Positions 1 to 7,478 of a DNA stretch of 64,000 nucleotides are shown piece after piece (position 1 is the stretch's first letter; each line of letters opens with the position of its first letter). The DNA is from Rhodobacterales bacterium. GTDB lineage: Bacteria; Pseudomonadota; Alphaproteobacteria; Rhodobacterales; Rhodobacteraceae. Location: contig JAJNPS010000021.1 in the NCBI GenBank assembly GCA_021155205.1, forward strand, positions 310,001 through 374,000. Reading direction: 5' to 3'. Position numbers and translations under genes: made by a program. Under the pieces are notes generated by a model. That model was given only the letters and a program-made list of their open reading frames with translations. It ran no database searches and was not told the origin of the DNA.

Positions 1-294
1 CATCTGGAAAAGCCTCTCTCGGGGGTCGAGACTACGCCCCTGGCCGACCGTCCGGGCGAGTGGGCGGTGCGCGTGCCGATCCCGGTCGAAACGCTGTCGG
101 ATGGCGTGCAGACCTACCTGATCGTCGATGCCGCGACCGAGGCGCAACTGGGCCAGTTCACCGTCATCGCCGGGGCGCATGTCGATGACGACATCCGTGC
201 CGAGGTTGACCTTCTGCGCGCCGAACTGGACCTTTTGAAACGCGCCTTCCGGCGGCATTGCCTGGAAACGGCGGGCAACGGGAGCGCCACCTGA
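1..294 (+). CDS. C-terminal part of a conserved hypothetical protein (5' end outside window)
   Basis: The frame is open from base 1 to the TGA at 292-294, so the gene begins before the window; 97 codons are visible. The visible part has a beta-rich stretch followed by a charged helix with a heptad-like pattern (LLRAELDLLKRAFRRHC), which may form a coiled coil. I do not recognise the family. An internal GTG at 67 could start a 75-aa protein, but the open frame upstream and the lack of a ribosome-binding site argue against it. A 7-bp inverted repeat (289-295 with 312-318) overlaps the stop; it has no T-tract. Confidence 0.6.
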   Translation, partial: HLEKPLSGVETTPLADRPGEWAVRVPIPVETLSDGVQTYLIVDAATEAQLGQFTVIAGAHVDDDIRAEVDLLRAELDLLKRAFRRHCLETAGNGSAT

Positions 295-456
295 CCGGGT
301 GGTGACATGTCGTCAGGTAGACCCGCCGCCGTAACCGGCCCGGCGGCGCCTGTTGACCGGCGCGATGTCGTTTTCTGACGCCAAAGGTCGGGTGGACTTG
401 CCCCGACGCGCGGCACTCTGGCAGATAGGATGCGCAACCGGACCGGAGAGCCAGTG

Positions 457-2955
457 ATGAAAACCCATGTCAAAGCCCTGGTTGTCGGCGGTGGTGCGGT
501 CGGCACCGGCATCGCCTATCATCTGGCCAAGGCCGGCTGGGACACCCTGCTGGTGGAACGCGACGAACTGACGTCAGGCTCCACCTGGCATGCTGCAGGG
601 CTGCTGCCCCTGTTCAACATGTCCTATGCCACGACCCATATCCACAAATACTCGGTCGATTTCTACAAGGGGCTTGAGGCCGAGACCGGCCTGAACCCTG
701 GTTTCTACGTTGTCGGCAACCTGCGCATGGCGCAGCGGCAGGAGCGCATGGACGAATACATGCTGTACTCCTCCGTTGCCGAAACCGCGGGGGTCTACCA
801 TGAGTTTCTGACGCCAGGGCAAATGAAGGACCGCTGGCCGCTGCTGCGCACCGAGGATCTGATCGGCGCGCTCTATCACCCGCAGGACGGCTACATCAAC
901 CCTGCCGACGTGACGCAGGCGATGGCCAAGGGTGCCCGCCAGTTCGGCTGCACATTCGAGCGGAAAATCCAGGTCGATGCCTACCGCTGGACCGGTTCCG
1001 AATGGGTCGTCTCCTGCACAAGGATGGTGGAGCAGGGCGGCAACCTCATCCCGTCGGACGACACGTTCGAAATCCACGCCGAACATGTCGTGACCGCGAC
1101 CGGCAACCATGCGCAGCGCACGGCGAAACTTCTCGGGATCAAGATCCCCGCGGTGCCGGTCGAACATCAGTACATCGTCACCGAACCCGACCCCGCGCTG
1201 GTCGAATGGCGCAAGTCGAACCCGCAGCACCCGGTCCTGCGCGATGCCGACGCCAAATGGTACGTGCGTGAGGAACGCGGCGGCTGGATTCTTGGGCCCT
1301 ATGAAAAGAACGCCCCCGCCCGGTTTCTCTACGACGTTCCTGCCAGTTTCCGCGCCGACCTCTTTCCCCTCGACCTCGAACGGATCGAGGCAGAGTACAT
1401 GTCCTTCATCCACCGCCTGCCGTCCTCTGAAACCGTCGGCCTCAAGGACGATTTCAACGGCCCGATCTGCTACACCCCCGACGGCAACCCGCTGGTCGGC
1501 CCCGCACCCGGCCTGCGCAACATGTGGCTGGCGGAAGGCTTCAGTTTCGGCATCACCGCGGCGGGCGGCACTGGATATTACCTTGCGCAGATGATGGTCG
1601 ATGGCGAGGCCGAGATCGACATGGCCTCGCTTGACCCCAAGCGGTTCGGTAGCTGGGTCACCACTGAATACGCAGCGCGCAAGAACGAGGAATGCTACGA
1701 CCACGTCTTCATCCTGCACCACCCGGATGAAGAACGCGAAGCCGCCCGCCCCCTGCGCACCGGCCCCGTTTACGACCGCCAGAAGGCGCTGGGCGCACAG
1801 TTCGGCCAGGTCAACGGCTGGGAACGACCGATCTATTACGGCCCCAAGGATGCGCCCGGGGATTTCGACCACAACTCGCGCAGCTTCCGTCGCGGCGGCT
1901 GGTGGCATTATGCGGTTGATGAGGCGAAAGCCATCCGCGAAACCGCCGGCCTGATCGACGCCACCGCCTTTACCAAGCACATCGTGCGGGGGCCGGGGGC
2001 CACCGCCTTCCTCGACTGGTTCACCTGCAACGCGCTGCCGAAAGTGGGTCGCATCAACCTGACCTACGCGCTGACCCCGCAAGGCACGACGCGCACCGAA
2101 TACACCATCGTGCGCAACGGCGAGAACGACTACTACCTCGTCTCCGCCGGAGCCTGGACGGCCTATGACGCCGACTATCTGCGCAAGTCCGCCGAGGATT
2201 TCATGGGGCGGGGTGGTGCCTATCTCGACATCCACGACGTCACAACCCAATGGGGCGTCTTTGCCATCGCCGGGCCGAAATCGCGCGACATCCTGAAAGA
2301 GCTGGTCAAGGATGCCGATCCCGATACCGCGCTGTCGAACAAACGCTTTCCCTGGCTGTCGGCGCGCAAGATTGAACTCGGCATGTGCCCCGTCAACGCC
2401 ATCCGCGTGGCCTATACCGGAGAGCTTGGCTGGGAGCTTCACCATCCAATCGAGATGCAACGCTACCTCTGGGACCAGATGCTGGCGGCTGGCGCAAAAC
2501 ACGGCATGAAACTGGTCGGCGCCCGCGCGCAGAACTGGCTGCGGCAGGAAAAATCCTATCGCGCCTTCGGCAATGAACTCGGGCGCGACGCGACCCCGCT
2601 GGAGGCCGGACTTCCACGATTTGTCGACCTGTCCAAGGATTTCCAGGGCAAGGCCGCGATGCAGGCGACCGGCATCCGCTCGATATGCGTGACGCTGCTG
2701 ATCGACGGCCCCGACGACACCGATCCGTGGGGCAAGGAAGCCATCCTGCACAACGGCGAAAAGGTCGGTCGGCTGACCTCGGGCGGCTATTCCGTCGCCT
2801 TTGGCAAGCAGATCGGCATGGGCTATGTGCGCCCCGACCTTGCGGCAGTCGGTACCCGGCTGAAGGTCAAGATGCTGCGCCAGGAATGGGATGCGGTGGT
2901 GACCGAGGACAGCCCCTTTGACCCCTCGAATGCGCGCATCCGGGTGGATGGCTAG
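457..2955 (+). CDS. Dimethylglycine/sarcosine dehydrogenase-like FAD oxidoreductase with GcvT domain
   Basis: This 832-aa protein has the architecture of the DMGDH/SARDH family: an N-terminal FAD/DAO domain (GGGAVGTG at residues 11-18), an FAO-type linker domain near 370-430, and C-terminal GcvT and GcvT-C domains from about 440 on. The WHAAGL segment at 44-49 matches the place where the mitochondrial enzymes bind FAD covalently through His (here His45). The family oxidatively demethylates N-methyl glycines and passes formaldehyde to tetrahydrofolate on the GcvT part. The start at 457 is preferred over 430 because GGAGAG lies seven bases upstream of 457. The true substrate (dimethylglycine, sarcosine or another methylated amine) cannot be told from sequence, and no glycine-betaine genes sit beside it. 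Confidence 0.85.
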   Translation: MKTHVKALVVGGGAVGTGIAYHLAKAGWDTLLVERDELTSGSTWHAAGLLPLFNMSYATTHIHKYSVDFYKGLEAETGLNPGFYVVGNLRMAQRQERMDEYMLYSSVAETAGVYHEFLTPGQMKDRWPLLRTEDLIGALYHPQDGYINPADVTQAMAKGARQFGCTFERKIQVDAYRWTGSEWVVSCTRMVEQGGNLIPSDDTFEIHAEHVVTATGNHAQRTAKLLGIKIPAVPVEHQYIVTEPDPALVEWRKSNPQHPVLRDADAKWYVREERGGWILGPYEKNAPARFLYDVPASFRADLFPLDLERIEAEYMSFIHRLPSSETVGLKDDFNGPICYTPDGNPLVGPAPGLRNMWLAEGFSFGITAAGGTGYYLAQMMVDGEAEIDMASLDPKRFGSWVTTEYAARKNEECYDHVFILHHPDEEREAARPLRTGPVYDRQKALGAQFGQVNGWERPIYYGPKDAPGDFDHNSRSFRRGGWWHYAVDEAKAIRETAGLIDATAFTKHIVRGPGATAFLDWFTCNALPKVGRINLTYALTPQGTTRTEYTIVRNGENDYYLVSAGAWTAYDADYLRKSAEDFMGRGGAYLDIHDVTTQWGVFAIAGPKSRDILKELVKDADPDTALSNKRFPWLSARKIELGMCPVNAIRVAYTGELGWELHHPIEMQRYLWDQMLAAGAKHGMKLVGARAQNWLRQEKSYRAFGNELGRDATPLEAGLPRFVDLSKDFQGKAAMQATGIRSICVTLLIDGPDDTDPWGKEAILHNGEKVGRLTSGGYSVAFGKQIGMGYVRPDLAAVGTRLKVKMLRQEWDAVVTEDSPFDPSNARIRVDG

Positions 2956-2964
2956 GGCGGCGCG

Positions 2965-3393
2965 TCACGCCGCCCTGACCATTTCTTCGCGTCCGCTCTC
3001 CATCGGCGGCAGCATTGCCATGATCCGCGCGATCTCTGCCGCCAACCGGCGACGCGCCCGCAGATAGCCCGCTGTCTTGCCGGCCAGAGCGCCGGCAAGG
3101 CCCGCGGACCCGATGGCGACCCCCCAGGCCAGCGTTCCCGACCCGACAGGCAACAGTGCCGCAGACCCCGCCGCCCCGATGAACAGGCCTGCCAGCAACC
3201 CGACCGCCCCTTCGCTGCAGCCGCAGGCCGACAGCGTGCGGACCAGTGACGCCTCGGCGCCCGCGCGTTGGTCCGGCGGCAGCCCCGGCAGGGCCAGGAC
3301 CAGCCGGAATGGTGCCTGCCCCCCGAACCGCAGGTGCTGTCCTAGCATGGCCAGCCCCGCGACCGAGGTGATGCGCAGTGTCCGCCGGGTCAT
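2965..3393 (-). CDS. Small two-helix membrane protein, last gene of the metzincin cassette
   Basis: This 142-aa protein has a basic N-terminus, a central Cys-Gly-Cys motif (SACGCSEG, about residue 58), and two glycine/alanine-rich hydrophobic stretches (about 62-85 and 87-107) before a basic, charged tail. Its ATG overlaps the stop of the preceding 57-aa gene as ATGA, and GGGAGGG sits just upstream, so translational coupling is likely. The long open frame upstream of this ATG (to 3459) runs into the previous gene and is not used. I do not recognise the family. The glycine-zipper-like hydrophobic core could oligomerise in the membrane, but that is inference. Confidence 0.65.
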   Translation of the reverse strand: MTRRTLRITSVAGLAMLGQHLRFGGQAPFRLVLALPGLPPDQRAGAEASLVRTLSACGCSEGAVGLLAGLFIGAAGSAALLPVGSGTLAWGVAIGSAGLAGALAGKTAGYLRARRRLAAEIARIMAMLPPMESGREEMVRAA

Positions 3394-3563
3394 CCGGCCC
3401 TCCCGCCGATCAGCATCCACACCGCCACGCCTGCGGCAACGACCCCGCTGGCAACCCACAGCCCGAAAAAGCGGTTCGGGCAGCGGCCGGGATGATCATG
3501 ACCCTTGTGATCCCGGTCCTTGTCATCCTGGCCATCTGTCTTTTCCACAACGATCCATTGCAT
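3390..3563 (-). CDS. 57-aa single-span membrane protein with an Asp/His-rich N-terminus
   Basis: The N-terminal half is hydrophilic and rich in Asp, Lys and His (KDRDHKGHDHPGR). It is followed by one hydrophobic helix (about residues 31-51) and a short GGRAG tail, suggesting a single membrane span and possibly a metal-binding face. I chose the ATG at 3563 because AAAGGA lies eight bases upstream. An ATG at 3593, overlapping the protease gene by 17 bp, is the alternative and would give 67 residues. Its stop overlaps the start of the next gene (ATGA). Function unknown. Confidence 0.6.
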   Translation of the reverse strand: MQWIVVEKTDGQDDKDRDHKGHDHPGRCPNRFFGLWVASGVVAAGVAVWMLIGGRAG

Positions 3564-3576
3564 GATCTCGATCCTT

Positions 3577-4554
3577 TCAAAGGTATGTGACATGCCGCGA
3601 CCAGCGCACCGTGCTGATCTGCAGCGTCGTCAGTGTCGGCAACGCGACCCCGGTGGCCGAAGCGGCCATCAGGTTCGTCGGAGCGCCGTCTTGATGTGGC
3701 AGCAGGCAGGCATGGCCAAATTCATGCGCCAGTGTCGCAGGATCGGCGACGCCTCCCGCCTCGATCGCAACATAGTCATGCGTTGCCGCGAACGAACAGC
3801 CGATGGTCAGGAACCCGCCGCCGTCGGGCGCGACATTGTTGACCACCACGCCCAGCAACTCGCCGCCATAGCCGATGACGCGCCGCCAGTTGCTTTCGAA
3901 CTTGCAACTGCGGCTGACGAACTCGATCCACGACCCTTTCAGCCACCAATCCTCGAAAAACCCCGCGCCGTCGCAGTTGATCACCAGGCCGCCATCCGGC
4001 GGGCTGACGGATGGTTCGCAATAGCCCGTGAACCGCGCCGAGATGTTGCAGGTGCGGTTGAAGATCTCGATCACCGCATCGACCTGCGGCTGCACCGCGG
4101 CCTGGGTTGCAATCGGGGTGCCGTTGACCACCGGGATGATCACCCCGAAATACATCTTCTTGCGCGGGCGGATGCCGATCAGGCTCAGCCCGAAATCCAA
4201 AAGCCCAATGGCCCGCCAGATGATTTCGGTCAGCCAGTTCAGCACGGTTCGGATGATGCCGCCGATGATCGGGATCGCCAGGATCAGCCCGATGACAAAG
4301 CCGATCACGTCCAGCACGAAATTGACCACGGTACAGACGACGCGCACCACCCATTTTCCGATGGTGACAAGCACGATGCGCACGATCTTGACCAGCACCC
4401 AGACCAGCCAGCAGAACAACTTGTTAAGGCACAGTGTCCACCAGTTGCAGGGTTCGTTGCGACACCGCTGTTCCTGCTGGTTCTCCCAGGTCTCGATCGG
4501 TTTCTCGACCTGTTCCTCGATCCAGTCCTGGACCTCTTTGCACGTTCGTCCCAT
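3577..4554 (-). CDS. Membrane-anchored metzincin-like zinc metallopeptidase, uncharacterised
   Basis: This 325-aa protein has a short Cys-containing head (Cys5, 31, 36, 42, 48), a long hydrophobic region of several membrane segments (about 45-125), and then a soluble C-terminal domain. That domain carries HEFGHACLLPH at 277-287, which fits the metzincin zinc signature HExxHxxxxxH, and a nearby Met (Met296 in TNLMA) that could be the Met-turn. At least six further Cys lie in the soluble domain, so it is probably disulphide-bonded outside the cytoplasm. It follows the Cys-rich gene after a 61-bp, strikingly A+T-rich gap. I know of similar hypothetical proteins but of no characterised member; substrate and role are unknown. 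Catalysis is inferred from the motif only. Confidence 0.75.
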   Translation of the reverse strand: MGRTCKEVQDWIEEQVEKPIETWENQQEQRCRNEPCNWWTLCLNKLFCWLVWVLVKIVRIVLVTIGKWVVRVVCTVVNFVLDVIGFVIGLILAIPIIGGIIRTVLNWLTEIIWRAIGLLDFGLSLIGIRPRKKMYFGVIIPVVNGTPIATQAAVQPQVDAVIEIFNRTCNISARFTGYCEPSVSPPDGGLVINCDGAGFFEDWWLKGSWIEFVSRSCKFESNWRRVIGYGGELLGVVVNNVAPDGGGFLTIGCSFAATHDYVAIEAGGVADPATLAHEFGHACLLPHQDGAPTNLMAASATGVALPTLTTLQISTVRWSRHVTYL

Positions 4555-4615
4555 GATAAAATTCCCGTTAAAGACAAAATTTTAAATCAAAAACACTCGT
4601 CTTGTCGGCAGCGGG

Positions 4616-5050
4616 TCACTCCGCTGCTGTCATCTCCCTCGTATCCGTCACGATCAGGCTGCAGGTGCCGCAGGCCGCAGGTCCGGCCTGCGCAAACCAC
4701 CGGCAATCGCCCCGGATCACGCAAGGCGGCAGGTCAGCCGCGACCGGCGACTGCCGCGCCGCCTCCAGATGCGCCATCGCGCGGTCGATGACGCCACAGC
4801 GCGTGCCCGTCCATTGTGAACATCCCGAGGTCTGGCATCGCCCGGCAAACCGCATCCGTGCCTCGACCGGCCCGTTTGTTCCGGCGGCATCCAGAAAATC
4901 CTGGTCCACCGTCATGGCCGTGCGCAGGTTATGGATGCGCCCGTCCGCGCCCAAAACACCCAGAAGCAAAGATCCCGGTGCGGCGGGCGCACTGGGACAG
5001 GATCGCTGCCGGGTGTCCGGGGCGGCCGGATCACCGCCGCCCCGGTCCAT
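4616..5050 (-). CDS. Cysteine-rich conserved hypothetical protein (paired Cys motifs)
   Basis: This 144-aa protein has eight cysteines. Seven are in two regular clusters: C72-x4-C77-x7-C85 and C110-x5-C116-x10-C127-x2-C130, each with conserved-looking aromatics (SQW, CRWF). The pattern suggests an iron-sulphur or zinc site rather than a secreted disulphide protein, because there is no signal peptide. The start is fixed by TGATG: the stop of the upstream 80-aa gene shares one base with this ATG, so the two are translationally coupled and probably work together. An in-frame ATG at 5143 lies inside the upstream gene and is rejected. Family not recognised. Confidence 0.7.
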   Translation of the reverse strand: MDRGGGDPAAPDTRQRSCPSAPAAPGSLLLGVLGADGRIHNLRTAMTVDQDFLDAAGTNGPVEARMRFAGRCQTSGCSQWTGTRCGVIDRAMAHLEAARQSPVAADLPPCVIRGDCRWFAQAGPAACGTCSLIVTDTREMTAAE

Positions 5051-5292
5051 CACATTGCGCCCTTGGCGGTCAAAAGCGCCCGCTGGTTCAGCTTTTCGGC
5101 ATCCAGAATGGCGTCGAACCGCTTGCGGATGATCAGGCCCCACCAGTCGCGTGGAAACTTGATCACGATGGGTTCATCCCAAGGCAGTTTGGCCACATGT
5201 GAAAGCACGGTCTTCTGCAGGTCTGCCGAAATCATGGCATGCATGTCTTTCGGCAGGTCGATGTCGCCAATATCCACGACAAAGCGCGTCAT
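5050..5292 (-). CDS. 80-aa conserved hypothetical protein, first gene of the metzincin cassette
   Basis: The start at 5292 has a strong GAGGAGGA site six bases upstream; a longer frame to 5367 lacks one. The sequence begins with an acidic beta-like segment (VDIGDIDLP) and an amphipathic helix, followed by a basic/aromatic segment (KFPRDWWGLIIRKRF). The size, charge pattern and position in front of a Cys-rich protein and a protease are compatible with a precursor or leader-like peptide, but equally with a small structural partner. There is no signal peptide, and it contains no Cys. Function unknown. Confidence 0.65.
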   Translation of the reverse strand: MTRFVVDIGDIDLPKDMHAMISADLQKTVLSHVAKLPWDEPIVIKFPRDWWGLIIRKRFDAILDAEKLNQRALLTAKGAM

Positions 5293-5321
5293 AGCATCCT
5301 CCTCATCAAAAATCGTCCGTT

Positions 5322-5351
5322 CAAAAAAGCACCGCGCCAAATGCACGGCGC
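5322..5351 (-). terminator. Hairpin with T-tract between the lysozyme gene and the metzincin cassette
   Basis: On the minus strand, GCGCC (5351-5347) pairs with GGCGC (5338-5334) and is followed shortly by six T residues. It is positioned as a terminator for the GH25 gene ending at 5411. Because it is only about 28 bp before the first ATG of the cassette, a promoter in 5352-5410 would make it a leader attenuator instead. Confidence 0.5.
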
Positions 5352-5410
5352 AAATCAAGCATACCACACTTACATCCTAAAGGCGAGTACTTCCTGTGAT
5401 CCGGATCCGC

Positions 5411-6199
5411 TTACTGCGCCCGCGCGGCCCGCCAGCGCGCCCAGGCCTCGCGCGAACCGGCAAAGGCGTTGATGTCCACCTGACCCCCAATCCCCGGCAC
5501 GCGGCCGGTCCCGGTATACTGCCAGAACGTCCAGGATTGCCCGTCATAGGCATCACGCGGATGTGCCGCTGTCGACCGCAGCCAGAATTCCGTCCCCGCC
5601 AGCCGCCACAGTTCGTTGTCCTCGAAGAAATCGACCGTGGTGTAGAGGATCGGCCTTTGCCCGTAATGCCGCGCGGCGGCATCAAGGAACATCTGCGCCT
5701 CGGCCCGGATCACCGACGCATCGCGCCGGATGCGGCAGGTGGGCGAGGTGGGCGTCCATTCCATGTCCAGCACGGGCGGCAAGGCCCCCGGCGTGCGCGG
5801 CACCTGGCGGAAAAACCAGCGCGCCTGTTCGATCGCCGGGCGGCAGTGGTAGTAGAAATGATAGGCCCCGCGCGCCACCCCGGCCTGACCCGCCCCGCGC
5901 CAATGCTCCCTGAAAAGCGGGTCGATCTGGTCGGCCCCCTCGGTCGCCTTGATAAAGGCAAAGTTCACCCCGTTGGCCCGTGCCGTCGCCCAGTCCACCG
6001 ACGTCTGGAATCTCGACAGGTCGATGCCGTGAACAGGATAGCTGTCGGGCGCACGCCCGTCCCAGACCTGGGGATCGGCATCTCTGAAACGCGGTGCGGT
6101 GACGGTGGAGGTCGGGGTCGGCGTGCCTTCGCTGCCGCTGCGCGACGCGCCACAGCCTGCCACGATCAGACAAAGGCTCAGGACAGTACGCCGGTTCAT
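5411..6199 (-). CDS. GH25 family lysozyme-like lipoprotein
   Basis: This 262-aa protein opens with a lipoprotein signal: basic MNRR, a hydrophobic core and a lipobox ending at Cys16 (LIVAGC). It is therefore probably anchored to a membrane on the periplasmic side. The rest is a GH25 (Chalaropsis/phage-type muramidase) barrel. Visible landmarks are HGIDLSRFQ at the first strand, FIKATEG, the YHFYYH strand, the catalytic Asp-x-Glu (VLDMEW) and a C-terminal WQYTGTGRVPG strand. These enzymes cleave the glycan between N-acetylmuramate and N-acetylglucosamine. The start at 6199 is chosen because it gives a compact signal peptide and has an AGG nearby; a 6235 start would place 12 extra residues before it. 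Confidence 0.85.
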   Translation of the reverse strand: MNRRTVLSLCLIVAGCGASRSGSEGTPTPTSTVTAPRFRDADPQVWDGRAPDSYPVHGIDLSRFQTSVDWATARANGVNFAFIKATEGADQIDPLFREHWRGAGQAGVARGAYHFYYHCRPAIEQARWFFRQVPRTPGALPPVLDMEWTPTSPTCRIRRDASVIRAEAQMFLDAAARHYGQRPILYTTVDFFEDNELWRLAGTEFWLRSTAAHPRDAYDGQSWTFWQYTGTGRVPGIGGQVDINAFAGSREAWARWRAARAQ

Positions 6200-6286
6200 G
6201 ACCTGCATCGTGGCCGATGTCATCGGGTCTGTCACCCGGCACGATGCGGTCCGTCTCGCGGATCGGCGGAAAGCGCCCCCGGGCCT

Positions 6287-7363
6287 TCAGCGAAACCGCG
6301 CGGGCGACAGATCTGCGATCAGGTCGGCGGGCAACACCGACGCCCGCCCGCCGACCAGATCGGCCACGAGCCGGGCTGCCGCCGGGCAGGTCTGGAAACC
6401 GTAGCCGCCCTGACCCGCCAGCCAGACGAATGACGGATTGTCCGGATCGCGCCCGATCACCGGCACCCGGTCCGGCGCAAATGTCCGCAAGCCCGCCCAA
6501 CTGGACAGAACCCGCGTCACCGGCTCTGTCACCATCGCCTCGTACCGCGCCAGCCCCTCGGCCAGGACCATGTCATCGGCCCAGGCGTCGTGCGGGTCCA
6601 CTGCATGCTCTTCTGCCGGGCTGACGATCAGCGCACCGGCATCGGGCTTGGCATACCAGGCCTCGCCCGCGCCAAAGACCATGGGCCAGCCGCTGACGTC
6701 ATGGCCGCCCGGGGCCGGAATGCGCGCCATCGACCGGCGCATCGGCTGAAACCCCAGGGGCGCAACCCCGGCCATCCGCGCCACAACGTCCACCCAGGCC
6801 CCGGTGGCGTTCAGGATGGTGCCCGCGCGGAACGCTCCTGCCGCGGATGTCACCGTCCATCCTGCGCCGTCCCGCGCAATGCCGGTCACGGCGGCCCCCG
6901 TCACGATCCGCGCCCCGCGCCCGCGCGCGGCCCTGGCAAACCCTTGCAACAGGAGGTCGGTATCAATGTCCCAGGCGTGATCCGCGATGGCCGCAAAGGC
7001 CACCATGTCGCGGCTCAGGATCGGGAACGCTGTCTTTGCCTCGGCCAGCGAAACGGGCTGGAATGCCATCGCTGCGACATCTTCCTCGAACGCCGCCCGG
7101 TCTGCCTTTCCCCCCACAACCATCAACCCGCGCCGGGACAGCACCCCCGCCGCGCCGTGAAAATAGTCGCCCGAGGCCAGCGACAGCCCCACGACGGGCG
7201 CGGCGCCATAATGCGGCTCGTACAGGGCCGCCGACCGCCCCGAGGCGTGATGGGCCAGTTGCGCCTCGGTTTCCAGCAACAGAACGCGGCCCAGTTCCGA
7301 CAGCGATGCCGCCGCCGATACGCCCGCAATACCGCCCCCGATGATCAGGAAATCCGTGTCCAT
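6287..7363 (-). CDS. DadA/SoxB-type FAD-dependent amine oxidase
   Basis: This 358-aa protein starts with a classic dinucleotide-binding motif (FLIIGGGIAGVSAA, residues 4-18) and ends with the ATGxxGYGFQTCP-like segment of the DAO superfamily (GQGGYGFQTCPAAAR). The family covers D-amino acid dehydrogenases, glycine oxidases and sarcosine oxidases; the substrate is not resolved. The start at 7363 (AGGA nine bases upstream) is preferred; an ATG at 7381 adds six residues. The gene is separated from the BMP-protein gene by a strong hairpin, so it may be a separate unit rather than the last purine-operon gene. Confidence 0.8.
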   Translation of the reverse strand: MDTDFLIIGGGIAGVSAAASLSELGRVLLLETEAQLAHHASGRSAALYEPHYGAAPVVGLSLASGDYFHGAAGVLSRRGLMVVGGKADRAAFEEDVAAMAFQPVSLAEAKTAFPILSRDMVAFAAIADHAWDIDTDLLLQGFARAARGRGARIVTGAAVTGIARDGAGWTVTSAAGAFRAGTILNATGAWVDVVARMAGVAPLGFQPMRRSMARIPAPGGHDVSGWPMVFGAGEAWYAKPDAGALIVSPAEEHAVDPHDAWADDMVLAEGLARYEAMVTEPVTRVLSSWAGLRTFAPDRVPVIGRDPDNPSFVWLAGQGGYGFQTCPAAARLVADLVGGRASVLPADLIADLSPARFR

Positions 7364-7389
7364 GCGGGCATGTCCTGACATCCAAATGA

Positions 7390-7422
7390 CAAGGGGGCAA
7401 GACATCCTGTCCCGCCCCCTTG
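7390..7422 (-). terminator. Perfect 9-bp hairpin after the BMP-protein gene, with two more hairpins next to it
   Basis: CAAGGGGGC (7390-7398) and GCCCCCTTG (7414-7422) are perfect inverted repeats. Two further hairpins follow toward the gene: GACCCCA/TGGGGTC at 7428-7449 and CCGGGG/CCCCGG at 7449-7466. There is only a weak T-run. The stack probably ends or protects the transcript of the purine operon. Confidence 0.6.
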
Positions 7423-7478
7423 CGATTGACCCCAAACATGCCTGGGGTCCGGGGGCAATGCCCCGGCACCAGATCGGC

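Noticed and set aside
295..456. Glycine or SAM riboswitch before the dimethylglycine dehydrogenase-like gene
   Set aside because: The region has GC-rich hairpins but none of the conserved core sequences of these aptamers.
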